In this document: positions 6,789 through 14,229 of the stretch, one piece after another | How positions within the stretch are numbered: the stretch's first letter is position 1 | Layout of the letters: the number at the start of each line of letters is the position of its first letter | DNA from: Pseudocitrobacter vendiensis | GTDB taxonomy: Bacteria > Pseudomonadota > Gammaproteobacteria > Enterobacterales > Enterobacteriaceae | NCBI RefSeq assembly: GCF_943590815.1 | Contig: NZ_CALSBS010000013.1 | Span: 62,001-126,000 of the forward strand | Length of the DNA stretch: 64,000 nucleotides | Direction of reading: 5' to 3' | Made by a program: the position numbers and the translations under genes | The notes under the pieces: model-generated | What the model saw: only the letters and a program-made list of their open reading frames with translations | Told to the model about the DNA's origin: nothing | Database searches by the model: none

Positions 6789-8801
6789 TTAATTAGATAG
6801 AATTTGATGTACTAATTTACTGACCACATTCGGCAGTAAAGAAATATCATCAACATTTACGAAGGTGCCCTCATCAAAACCAATTAACTCATCAGTTTTA
6901 ATGCCTACACCAGCGATTTCAATACCGTTACTTTCAGCTACCGTAAGAACATCACTAATGGTGTAATCAGACTCTGTCGGATAACCATCAGTAATAAGGA
7001 AAACAATTTTCCTGTCAAACTGGCTTTCAAGTAACAATTCTACAGCAGCCATTAAGGCGGAACCCGTTGGGGTATTATTCCCTTTACAGCCGAGTGAAAA
7101 TTTTGAAAGCGTCTCTTCCGCGTTTTCATCAAACGTTTTGATAACTTCAAAGTCTTTGTCGACAAACGGATAAATCACATTAGCAACGTGCATTTTTGAA
7201 TTAGCTTCAATCGCCAAAGTTAATGCAAGGTCAGTCTTAATTGCGTGGATATAACGGTGATCCAGAATCATAGAACCTGAAATATCACGAACAATAACCA
7301 AGCCGACGTGGCCCCGGTTTTTAGATTCGCTTTGCGACCGGAATACATCCCTCACACCCATCGGAGACTGGATCAATCGATTAATGTCGAATGACAAGCC
7401 TCTATCACGGGTTTTAAATTGACCACGCATTTTTACCTGCTGTAAAACAGATAAGTCTGCCCCAAGAGTCTGACTGATATTTAATGCTTCATTGTAGACA
7501 TTCAGATCAATAAGCAAATCTGGAAGATCCCACTCATTTGCACCAAATTCAGCTTTAACCTCATCCGACACACTGGCAGCAATTACGGAGATTTCATTTG
7601 CAAGAGCCTCATGAAAATCTTCACTTTCCTCATCGCTGTTAAGAAAATCATCCAGCAATTTGGCAAGGATACTCCACTGCTCAGGAGAAAAGTTACTTTC
7701 CCCATCGGAAGGATTTCCATTGGAACTGTCGATTTGGGAAGGAGTTCCGTCAGCATCATACGAGTCAGGGTTAGCCGATTCATCGGTTTCGGGCTCTCCA
7801 TCAGGTTCACCGTTACCGCTCTCAGCACTTTCTTCATCCCCTTTAGATTGCTCTGACGGCTCATTATCTTCCATAGGTGCTTTACCATTACCAGCATCAT
7901 CGTCTTGCTCTTCGGAATCTCCATCCCCTTCACCCTGGTTGTCACCATTGGTTTCGGAATCAGGTTCATTCTCAGAGCCAGATGAATTGTCTGTGTCGTT
8001 TTGCGGGTCTTTATTCTGATCCTCTTCTTGCTGTTTCTCTTTGGCTTCATCCCGTAAACGCTCTAAAAGAGCCAAGGTTTTACGCGCCAGAGAATCGCAA
8101 TTTTGCGTACTTTTGCAACTTAGAGCCTGATGAATAATCTCATCAACTTCTAAAATTACAGGCTCAAGGATTTTCTTTGCATAATCGAAAAATGGATCAA
8201 GCGTTTCTTTATGCCCTTCTTGCTGGAGAACGTTAACCCGCAATGTATTAAGCAGGAACATTTCAATAAACTGAACAGGGTTTTGAGGGCTTGAAGAAAC
8301 ATCAACCGTCATTCGCCCAGCTTCAACCATCAAGGCATAACTTACCGCGAGGCGCTTTTTTGCCTCCTGATAGTTAATACCCGTTTTCTCTTCCATCTGG
8401 ACATCATCAAAGAGATTAATAAGTCCATGTAGACGGTAAGCCCGGGCATATGCGATTTTCTTTTGTTTAAGGGTTTGAAATTCAGCGTTCAGCTTATCAT
8501 CTATACTGATGAAGCCATCTGCATTAATCAGTTCCCCAACAAAAGCTTCACGGTATACTTCATGTTCTGTATAGCGACCGTGTCCAGCTTCATGACATAT
8601 AAACCCTTCAATTAGCTTGACGAATTTCTCATCGCTATAATCACCATTAGGTAATACACAAACGTTCTTTTCGCTGTTGAAATAAGGTGTATGTACCTTA
8701 TTGTCTATTACAACATTAAGACCACTTATACCGCTTATCACGCTGGCTATATTCGTCAGGCGTTGAATATGGCGGGGTGAAGATTTCAAATCAAATTTCA
8801 T
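6789..8801 (-). CDS. VWA-domain protein, CobT-like, with HExxH-type motif
   Basis: A 670-residue protein in three parts. Residues 1-250 hold CHEAGHGRYTEH near residue 70, a zinc-binding HEAGH motif seen in this VWA family. Residues about 255-370 are a very acidic, Asp/Glu/Ser/Asn/Gly-rich linker. Residues about 510-670 form a von Willebrand A domain with the metal-site motifs DISGS, a threonine in NTPTGSAL, and LITDGYP. VWA proteins of this type work with a MoxR/CobS AAA+ ATPase as a chaperone or metal-insertion machine. That ATPase is encoded two genes upstream (10386-11438), supporting the pairing. Target unknown. A palindrome copy (7689-7699) lies in the linker region. Confidence 0.85.
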   Translation of the reverse strand: MKFDLKSSPRHIQRLTNIASVISGISGLNVVIDNKVHTPYFNSEKNVCVLPNGDYSDEKFVKLIEGFICHEAGHGRYTEHEVYREAFVGELINADGFISIDDKLNAEFQTLKQKKIAYARAYRLHGLINLFDDVQMEEKTGINYQEAKKRLAVSYALMVEAGRMTVDVSSSPQNPVQFIEMFLLNTLRVNVLQQEGHKETLDPFFDYAKKILEPVILEVDEIIHQALSCKSTQNCDSLARKTLALLERLRDEAKEKQQEEDQNKDPQNDTDNSSGSENEPDSETNGDNQGEGDGDSEEQDDDAGNGKAPMEDNEPSEQSKGDEESAESGNGEPDGEPETDESANPDSYDADGTPSQIDSSNGNPSDGESNFSPEQWSILAKLLDDFLNSDEESEDFHEALANEISVIAASVSDEVKAEFGANEWDLPDLLIDLNVYNEALNISQTLGADLSVLQQVKMRGQFKTRDRGLSFDINRLIQSPMGVRDVFRSQSESKNRGHVGLVIVRDISGSMILDHRYIHAIKTDLALTLAIEANSKMHVANVIYPFVDKDFEVIKTFDENAEETLSKFSLGCKGNNTPTGSALMAAVELLLESQFDRKIVFLITDGYPTESDYTISDVLTVAESNGIEIAGVGIKTDELIGFDEGTFVNVDDISLLPNVVSKLVHQILSN

Positions 8802-8823
8802 TTGAGTACCTTTAATTAATAAA

Positions 8824-8858
8824 GGGTACTCACCCAGATGGTGAAGTACCCATCTGGG
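8824..8858 (-). promoter_or_regulatory. Interleaved-pairing RNA element 9
   Basis: Leftward order: a CCCAGAUGG, b GGGUACU, a' CCAUCUGGG, b' AGUACCC. Both pairs are perfect; a and b share two G. This is the cleanest copy. It ends 23 nt before the start at 8801. The motif GGTACT recurs just before the start codon. Confidence 0.8.
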
Positions 8859-8878
8859 GTTATTTTTACAAGACTAAA

Positions 8879-10006
8879 TCACCAGCCGTTCAGTTCGAGT
8901 TCGCTGTTAAAAGCACTATTACTACCACTGGCCTGAAGGGAAACATCTTCTTCAGGGACAACAGCAGACAAAGGTGCAGTTACTGCGTTTTTCTCAACTT
9001 CTTCAAGCGGATCTTCTCTGAACACATTTGCTGAAGAAAAAACATCATCCTCAAAAGCATTCTGAGAGTTAGCCGTATTATCCTGTGAATCAATATTGAA
9101 TGACCGGGTAATGGAATCCAGCCAATCTGTTACTTTCTGCTCACCAGAAATAATACGTTTCAGCATTGACGCATCACTCATGAAATAGAACCATTGCTTT
9201 AACACCGCAACATCACGGGGAGAAGAAATGGCGCCTTTGGGTAAATTATTCATGACGTGCTTGATAGCTTCTGCAAGAACAACCGCCTCTTTATGAATGA
9301 ACATAAAGCTAATGATTTTATCTTGCATCTGTTTTAATCGGTCAATCGTGCTGGAACGCAAATTATCATTTTTACTGATTTTTGCATAAACCTTCATAGC
9401 TTCATCGGCCAAATCGATTATCAGTTGTTCCTGATAAAAGTCCTGTGTTTCATCCCCCTCCACACTAATCGGTGAAAACGGAATGAAATGCGCCAGATTA
9501 AACCGGAATGATTTAATAAAATCATCTTTCGTTAATTTCAACTGGTCGATTAAATCTGACATCAACGGACTGCGATCTTTCTCAGCCTGAATATGAGTGT
9601 CATAGTTATCAACCACATTCTGGATACCGGCTTGAAATTCACGTTCAATTTCTTGTGCCTCTTCCAGAAACTCCTCCATTCTTTCGACAGGCAAAATCCA
9701 CATATTGCTATAGCGGATACACAACCGTGAACAGAGTGTTGAAATTCGACTAGTGATAGTGCTTTTGAAACTCAGTGCCTTTATGTCTATCCAGCGAACT
9801 TCACTTTTAGACACGCTCTTCTGGTCCGTTATATCATCGCCGCCATAGGACAGTTCGATTTTATCGGTACGCCGAGAGCCCTGACAACCACTGATTTCGA
9901 TTTTTGTTATAACAGCACCTTCCAACAAATCAGGATGTGCTTTTACAAAGTTATCACAGATTTGCTTAGCGGAAACTTTATTAAGTTTAGAAGTATTGAA
10001 AGTCAT
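8879..10006 (-). CDS. DUF3150-like protein
   Basis: A 375-residue protein opening MTFNTSKLNKVSAKQ. Mostly helical in the middle (residues 110-260), with a Trp-containing WILPVERMEEFLEEAQ segment and an acidic, low-complexity C-terminus (residues 310-375). Size, helical content and position between a MoxR-type ATPase and a VWA protein match the DUF3150 family as I recall it; this is an assignment by context and style. It probably forms part of the same ATPase/VWA machine. Element 10 ends 25 nt before its ATG. Confidence 0.65.
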   Translation of the reverse strand: MTFNTSKLNKVSAKQICDNFVKAHPDLLEGAVITKIEISGCQGSRRTDKIELSYGGDDITDQKSVSKSEVRWIDIKALSFKSTITSRISTLCSRLCIRYSNMWILPVERMEEFLEEAQEIEREFQAGIQNVVDNYDTHIQAEKDRSPLMSDLIDQLKLTKDDFIKSFRFNLAHFIPFSPISVEGDETQDFYQEQLIIDLADEAMKVYAKISKNDNLRSSTIDRLKQMQDKIISFMFIHKEAVVLAEAIKHVMNNLPKGAISSPRDVAVLKQWFYFMSDASMLKRIISGEQKVTDWLDSITRSFNIDSQDNTANSQNAFEDDVFSSANVFREDPLEEVEKNAVTAPLSAVVPEEDVSLQASGSNSAFNSELELNGW

Positions 10007-10030
10007 AGGTTTTCTCCAGATTAAAAAAAT

Positions 10031-10068
10031 GGGAAAACCTCCCTGTCGGGAAAGATTTCCCGATAGGG
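10031..10068 (-). promoter_or_regulatory. Interleaved-pairing RNA element 10
   Basis: Leftward order: a CCCUAUC, b GGGAAA, a' GACAGGG, b' UUUCCC. The a-a' pair has one mismatch (A opposite C). CGGGAAA/UUUCCCG can also form a local hairpin. It ends 25 nt before the start at 10006. Confidence 0.6.
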
Positions 10069-10077
10069 TTAAGATTA

Positions 10078-10347
10078 TTACTTCTCAAGTGTTGTTAAAA
10101 GAATTCCAGGAAATTCACTCTCGACAGACGTCGATTGAATACTTCCTTGATACATGAATCCTTTTGATTCAAGGCCCTTAATCATGGCTTCCATATCTTT
10201 GTCACAATCTTGATAACAAATAAATGAATAGTCATTATTGTGCTGCTTAAGACCTATATATTGATTTCCTTCCTGTGCAATCGCGAAAGTTTCATCCCCG
10301 TCTGCACTCAAAAAACCGTAAAACGAAAGATGAGCAAAGTCTGTCAC
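10078..10347 (-). CDS. Small hypothetical protein, 89 aa, GTG start
   Basis: An 89-residue protein opening (M)TDFAHLSFYGFLS from a GTG codon at 10345-10347. It follows the ATPase gene by only 38 bp and, unlike its neighbours, has no interleaved element; instead AAGGC-TGAAT-GCCTT lies directly before the start. Its translation may be coupled to the upstream gene. Beta-rich, acidic, no motif recognised. It sits inside the ATPase/DUF3150-like/VWA group. Confidence is reduced by the GTG start and weak ribosome site. Confidence 0.6.
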   Translation of the reverse strand: MTDFAHLSFYGFLSADGDETFAIAQEGNQYIGLKQHNNDYSFICYQDCDKDMEAMIKGLESKGFMYQGSIQSTSVESEFPGILLTTLEK

Positions 10348-10385
10348 AAGGCATTCAGCCTTCTGATAACTCGTCCCATCTATAA

Positions 10386-11438
10386 CTACTTTTTTGCAGT
10401 GTAATACTCCATTGTACGGTTCTTATCGTCACCGAGTTTTAAATCGATGGCTTCCAGCACCATACCACTGGCATGTGCAGGCAGAGCCGACGCAAAAGCA
10501 ATTTTAAACGTATCCAGTAAGGACATGGTCTTTAACGTCATCGACGTTCCAACCCATGCCACAAGCTGACGAATATCCATTACACTGTCTTCAGTTCCTA
10601 TGTTGTTTACTGCAACGGCTACCGAAACGAATTTTTCAATTACCAGCATAGGCAGGCTATTGTAGCGTTTAAGCAAAACGTTGGTTAATGCAACCTCTGA
10701 AGGCCTTTCCATCTCCACAATCAGGAAGCGTTTAATAAACGCTGCATCCTGCCGCTGTGATGAAACGAACTTACGAGATCCCCCACTCATGTTTGTGTTT
10801 GCTGTACCCATAAACCGCGTAAACTTATTGGCATTAACCACTTCGCCACCGTTGGCGGCTAGTGACCAGGGCTTACGCTCTATAGGCATATGCAGCTTCG
10901 CGGCGGTATCAGGGTCAATCTTGTCCACTTCATCCAGAAGAATGAGGTGGCCTTCCTGAAACGCCGTTACAAGCTCGCTGGGCACAAAACTGGTGTTTCC
11001 GTTAATGAGACTACGCTCACCTTCAAGTTCATCAGCACGAATATTACTGTTGATTTGCTTTATGGTTAGCGGCCAATTCAGCATATGGCTAATGTACATT
11101 GCCATTTCAGTCTTACCAGAACCAGACTCCCCTTTCAGGCATACACTTAAATCTATATCGTTACTTACGAGCAATTGTACTACTTGCTCAAGTATACGAG
11201 CATTCGGTATATAATCCTTATTCAGGTTTGCACGATGTGGAGATAAACGTTTAAATACTGGAACTATCATATCCTCGGACATTTCAGGAATACCAAACAA
11301 ATCTTTGGCCTTAACCAGGTAATATTGTTCCTTATTCGCATATGCTTTTGTAGATATAACATTTGCGGGTAACAGATTACCAATATTTTCTTCCAGTAAT
11401 GAATTTTCGGTTTCTAATATAGTTGCGGCGTTAGTCAT
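10386..11438 (-). CDS. MoxR/CobS-type AAA+ ATPase
   Basis: A 350-residue protein. I place the start at ATG 11436-11438 (MTNAATILETEN), preceded by CGGAG and by element 11 ending 21 nt upstream. Walker A GESGSGKT is at residues 103-110, Walker B LILLDEVDK near 165, and a sensor-1 FMGTANTN segment near 215, as in MoxR/CobS ATPases. Such ATPases remodel or load metal into partners together with VWA proteins; the VWA partner is at 6789-8801. No cobalamin genes are present, so cobaltochelation is unlikely. Confidence 0.85.
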   Translation of the reverse strand: MTNAATILETENSLLEENIGNLLPANVISTKAYANKEQYYLVKAKDLFGIPEMSEDMIVPVFKRLSPHRANLNKDYIPNARILEQVVQLLVSNDIDLSVCLKGESGSGKTEMAMYISHMLNWPLTIKQINSNIRADELEGERSLINGNTSFVPSELVTAFQEGHLILLDEVDKIDPDTAAKLHMPIERKPWSLAANGGEVVNANKFTRFMGTANTNMSGGSRKFVSSQRQDAAFIKRFLIVEMERPSEVALTNVLLKRYNSLPMLVIEKFVSVAVAVNNIGTEDSVMDIRQLVAWVGTSMTLKTMSLLDTFKIAFASALPAHASGMVLEAIDLKLGDDKNRTMEYYTAKK

Positions 11439-11458
11439 TTTTAAAACTCCGGTAAAAT

Positions 11459-11494
11459 GCAAACACCGCCCGCTGGCAGATGTTTGCCAGTGGC
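11459..11494 (-). promoter_or_regulatory. Interleaved-pairing RNA element 11
   Basis: Leftward order: a CCACUGGC, b GCAAACAUC, a' GCCAGCGG, b' GGUGUUUGC. The b-b' pair is 9 bp with one G-U; a-a' has one mismatch. a and b share GC. It ends 21 nt before the start at 11438. Confidence 0.65.
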
Positions 11495-11497
11495 ATA

Positions 11498-12484
11498 TTA
11501 GTTGAAGGTCATCTTACACGCTGTAACCATCTGTTTTCTGATAGCATCAACGTTGTAACCAAGATGAGTCCCTACAATTTCGAATACTTCAGATTCAATC
11601 CATTCGAACTGGCGCTCAAATGTAGGGTTTACGATAACCCAACCTGATGTATCCCTTAATGTTAACTTGTTATTTACGACAAGTTTTTCAAACAAATTAA
11701 TTGTTGATTTAAATGCTTTAGAATAGACATCCATTATATCCCGATCAGTCCATTTTACTGCCAGTTTATTTTCTGCCAATAAATAGTCACGGTCGAAAAA
11801 GATATCCCATCCCATATCTTCCTTACAATCATGCAAAATAATCTCTTTATCCTGATGATATTGAGATAATTTAACATTTTCACTTTCAAAACTGTGCGTG
11901 TATTCATACAAGCTTTTTTTAAGCTCTGACCTAAACTCAATAGCATCTATACCATGAGTGGCACATGTAAGCTCAAATGACTGCGACATATACCAACGTG
12001 TTTCTGCTTCAAGAAGCGGATTCACTTTGATATTTCCGAATTCATCAGTTGTATAGAGTGATTTTGTAAAGACAAGATATTTAACGTTTTCCAACGACTC
12101 TTCCATTGCGACGACGTATAACTGATATACATCTTCAGGAGCCCAGTCGATAACCAGACCACCTAATTCTGCATTGTATTCTTCTAAAGTGAAGAGATAA
12201 TCAGTTTCAGAAGCAAAACTAATTCCATGCAGAATTTGATTGTTGAGTAATTTGGAACAATGACCTAGCAATGCAACATCATCCGACACATGAGGCACCA
12301 GTTCCGGGCCAGAATGTTTTTCTTCTGATTGCATGCTTTGCTTTTGGGCTATTGCATTATTTATATATTCAAGCGGAGACTCAACTATGGGTATTATTTC
12401 ATTTTCCTCTTCTTCAAAATCGAATATAGAGAAAAAATCCATTTGTTTACCAATAAATGATGTCGAGCTAATTTTTTGTTTCAT
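11498..12484 (-). CDS. Hypothetical protein, 328 aa
   Basis: A 328-residue acidic protein opening MKQKISSTSFIGKQ, with an acidic patch DFEEEENEI near residue 25 and several Trp residues in the second half. Apparently soluble and helical, without a known motif. GGAGG lies 6 nt before ATG 12482-12484. Element 12 ends only 10 nt before this start, closer than for other genes. A start further in (M15) is possible. It is co-transcribed with the SSB-like gene and the MoxR ATPase. Function unknown. Confidence 0.75.
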   Translation of the reverse strand: MKQKISSTSFIGKQMDFFSIFDFEEEENEIIPIVESPLEYINNAIAQKQSMQSEEKHSGPELVPHVSDDVALLGHCSKLLNNQILHGISFASETDYLFTLEEYNAELGGLVIDWAPEDVYQLYVVAMEESLENVKYLVFTKSLYTTDEFGNIKVNPLLEAETRWYMSQSFELTCATHGIDAIEFRSELKKSLYEYTHSFESENVKLSQYHQDKEIILHDCKEDMGWDIFFDRDYLLAENKLAVKWTDRDIMDVYSKAFKSTINLFEKLVVNNKLTLRDTSGWVIVNPTFERQFEWIESEVFEIVGTHLGYNVDAIRKQMVTACKMTFN

Positions 12485-12493
12485 GGGGCCTCC

Positions 12494-12533
12494 AAAGGGA
12501 GATCTCCCATGAAGGGATTTCTCCCCTTTAGGG
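12494..12533 (-). promoter_or_regulatory. Interleaved-pairing RNA element 12
   Basis: Leftward order: a CCCUA (imperfect), b GGGAGA, a' CAUGGG, b' UCUCCC. The b-b' pair is strong and extends through AAAGG/CUUU. The a-a' pair is only CCC/GGG plus scattered pairs, the weakest of the set. It ends 10 nt before the start at 12484. Confidence 0.5.
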
Positions 12534-12544
12534 TGGTTTAAATG

Positions 12545-12922
12545 TCAGATCTGTCTAAAGCTACTTTGCCCAAAACCCTTGGGGGGTTTAGGTATGTGAG
12601 CTAACTTACTTGTTGCAACGACTCTCATGTAGTCAAGAGGGTGCTCTCTCCCTTCCAACGTGACAATATCCACAACAAGATAACCGGAGACCATTAACTC
12701 ATCACCTTGATTTATACCAGTGAAACAGCCTGAATACATTTCTGGTGACACTTTGATTTGAATAGAAAATTCTCTCTCAGCGATTTCACCATTAATTTCA
12801 GTCTTCATTCTGTTTTTGAGCTTTATTAATAACCCAACGTTACCGTCAGTCATTTCTTTCTCCATTGCACTGATAACTATCCCGGACACTTTAACTTCAT
12901 TAACATATTCAAGATGTGACAT
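12545..12922 (-). CDS. SSB-like OB-fold protein
   Basis: A 125-residue protein. I place the start at ATG 12920-12922 (MSHLEYVNEVKVSG), with GAGGAGAG upstream and element 13 ending 26 nt upstream; the frame to 12946 begins at weaker codons. The pattern VSGIVI, then a charged FSIQIKV strand, then GDELMVSGYLVVD, then a C-terminal PPKGFGQ tail resembles small single-strand DNA-binding proteins of the SSB/PriB OB-fold type. The fold assignment is from pattern only. A role in plasmid replication or in protecting transferred DNA would fit, together with the primase-like protein of the same operon. Confidence 0.6.
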   Translation of the reverse strand: MSHLEYVNEVKVSGIVISAMEKEMTDGNVGLLIKLKNRMKTEINGEIAEREFSIQIKVSPEMYSGCFTGINQGDELMVSGYLVVDIVTLEGREHPLDYMRVVATSKLAHIPKPPKGFGQSSFRQI

Positions 12923-12947
12923 TTCTTCTCTCCTCATTTTAATCAAA

Positions 12948-12979
12948 GAGAAGCCCTGTCAGGGTTCCCCCTTAACAGG
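12948..12979 (-). promoter_or_regulatory. Interleaved-pairing RNA element 13
   Basis: Leftward order: a CCUGUU, b GGGAA, a' GACAGG, b' UUCUC. The a-a' pair has one G-U and b-b' one G-U. A weaker copy, but the order and the 26-nt distance to the start at 12922 are kept. Confidence 0.55.
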
Positions 12980-12980
12980 A

Positions 12981-13856
12981 TTAAATAAATTTATTTACAA
13001 TGAACATCAATGACATCATGCCAAGAACAGCAAAACAAAACGTCTGACCAAAAGGTCTTGGTTCTTTAGCTGTTTTAGCGCTATTGACTTGAGTCAAAAG
13101 TTCATCAATTGTTAACTGCCGTTTTTCTGCCTTCATTTTGTCATCTAAATATTGCGCTTCTCGTTTTGTGAGAAATTCAATTTTAGATTTGATAGCATGG
13201 TCCCAGCCTTTGGAATCGAAAACGCTCAATTCACTAAAGGTATGTAGCATGAGTTCATCAGGAAAACCTAATTCTTTCATTAAGGGACGGACGGCTGCAT
13301 ACAATGCATCTACAGTTTCATAATGTGCCTTTGTCACTTCATTAAAGCGATTACGCAATGCTAATTTATCGCGCTTCACAATAATTTCAGAAACCCAGGC
13401 AATCAACTGATCATTTTTTAACTCTCTGGATTTATCGAGTGAATAATCTAGGTCATCCACATCAAGGAATGTGTTCAACCCATACTTTTCAAACTCTTCA
13501 TTTAAAAACTTATCCAGTTCAGCTAAAGTTTTAAACATGGGAATTGCAGGTGCTTCTTTGAGTAGCTTATAAGCCTTCTCAAAGTCAATTGGATTGACAT
13601 GAATTTGCTGCATTTCTACATGATAATAAGTTGAAAAAGCTGAAAGCTTTTGGGCCAGCATAGAAACCGATTTTAAAGAGTTCAGTTCAATTATAGTTGG
13701 TCCGTCTTCATTCAAAATAACAATAAGGTCATTATCATGCCCTGAGTAAATAATCAGAGATTCCAATAACTTCTTGTTAACTGCCTTGTCCATATCCGGA
13801 ATCAGATCGGCGAAGGCCAGAAGAAGGGCTTTACTGCGTGCTTTGCTTTTAGACAT
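12981..13856 (-). CDS. Hypothetical protein with C-terminal membrane anchor
   Basis: A 291-residue protein opening MSKSKARSKALLLAF. Residues 1-265 look soluble and mostly helical, with charged stretches such as TKREAQYLDDKMKAEKRQ. The last ~20 residues (FCFAVLGMMSLMFIVNKFI) are a hydrophobic tail anchor. It is the first gene of the leftward operon and the only long one lacking an interleaved element. AGGTGAC lies 5 nt before ATG 13854-13856. A promoter is visible about 100 bp upstream. Function unknown; the tail could place it on the inner membrane. Confidence 0.75.
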   Translation of the reverse strand: MSKSKARSKALLLAFADLIPDMDKAVNKKLLESLIIYSGHDNDLIVILNEDGPTIIELNSLKSVSMLAQKLSAFSTYYHVEMQQIHVNPIDFEKAYKLLKEAPAIPMFKTLAELDKFLNEEFEKYGLNTFLDVDDLDYSLDKSRELKNDQLIAWVSEIIVKRDKLALRNRFNEVTKAHYETVDALYAAVRPLMKELGFPDELMLHTFSELSVFDSKGWDHAIKSKIEFLTKREAQYLDDKMKAEKRQLTIDELLTQVNSAKTAKEPRPFGQTFCFAVLGMMSLMFIVNKFI

Positions 13857-13893
13857 TTGGGGTCACCTATATATAGTAAGAAGGAAGGAATAA

Positions 13894-13905
13894 TGGAATA
13901 TTCCA
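13894..13905. promoter_or_regulatory. Palindrome in the operon leader
   Basis: TGGAATATTCCA is a perfect 12-bp palindrome between the likely promoter and the first gene of the leftward operon. A repressor could bind here. The binding protein is unknown. Confidence 0.45.
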
Positions 13906-13956
13906 ACACAAAGGCAAAGCCTGTCATTCATCTCCCGTAAGCTATGAACCGCCTGA

Positions 13957-13986
13957 TTTATACTTTCTGGCATTAGAAGTACGCAA
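13957..13986 (-). promoter_or_regulatory. Sigma-70-like promoter of the left operon
   Basis: Read leftward, TTGCGT (13981-13986) and TATAAA (13957-13962) are 18 bp apart. The transcript would start near 13950 and have a leader of about 95 nt before ATG 13856. This is the only good match I found in the 373-bp gap 13857-14229. Confidence 0.55.
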
Positions 13987-14059
13987 CGAAAATAGCTCAA
14001 TCAAGAGCTAAATTAGTTACGATTTGGTAAATTCGGTTTGCCTTTTTACGGGCATAGGA

Positions 14060-14101
14060 AAGGCACCAGCGACAAAGGTGACATTTTGCCGGTGGTGCCT
14101 T
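14060..14101. other. Inverted repeat between trhI and the left operon
   Basis: AAGGCACCA (14060-14068) and TGGTGCCTT (14093-14101) form 9-bp arms around a 24-nt loop. It lies downstream of the trhI stop (14230). There is no T run, so it is more likely regulatory or a weak terminator. A copy of the dispersed palindrome follows at 14154-14164. Confidence 0.45.
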
Positions 14102-14229
14102 GCAGCTTAAGTAAGCTGGCCGCTTTTCACGGCTGAATCCGCGCTTAATGCGCAAAGTAACTTTTGTCAGTTACTTGAAATGTGGGAGCGATAATACAAA
14201 GCTCAATATTCTTATACAACATAGAGTCA

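Noticed and set aside
7583..8050. Second reading frame in the VWA gene region and long opposite-strand frames (7660-8019)
   Set aside because: They lie opposite or beside the acidic low-complexity linker, whose biased codons leave other frames open. No ribosome sites.
14060..14101. Rho-independent terminator of trhI
   Set aside because: The stem is good, but the 24-nt loop is long and no T run follows. Recorded as an inverted repeat of unknown role.
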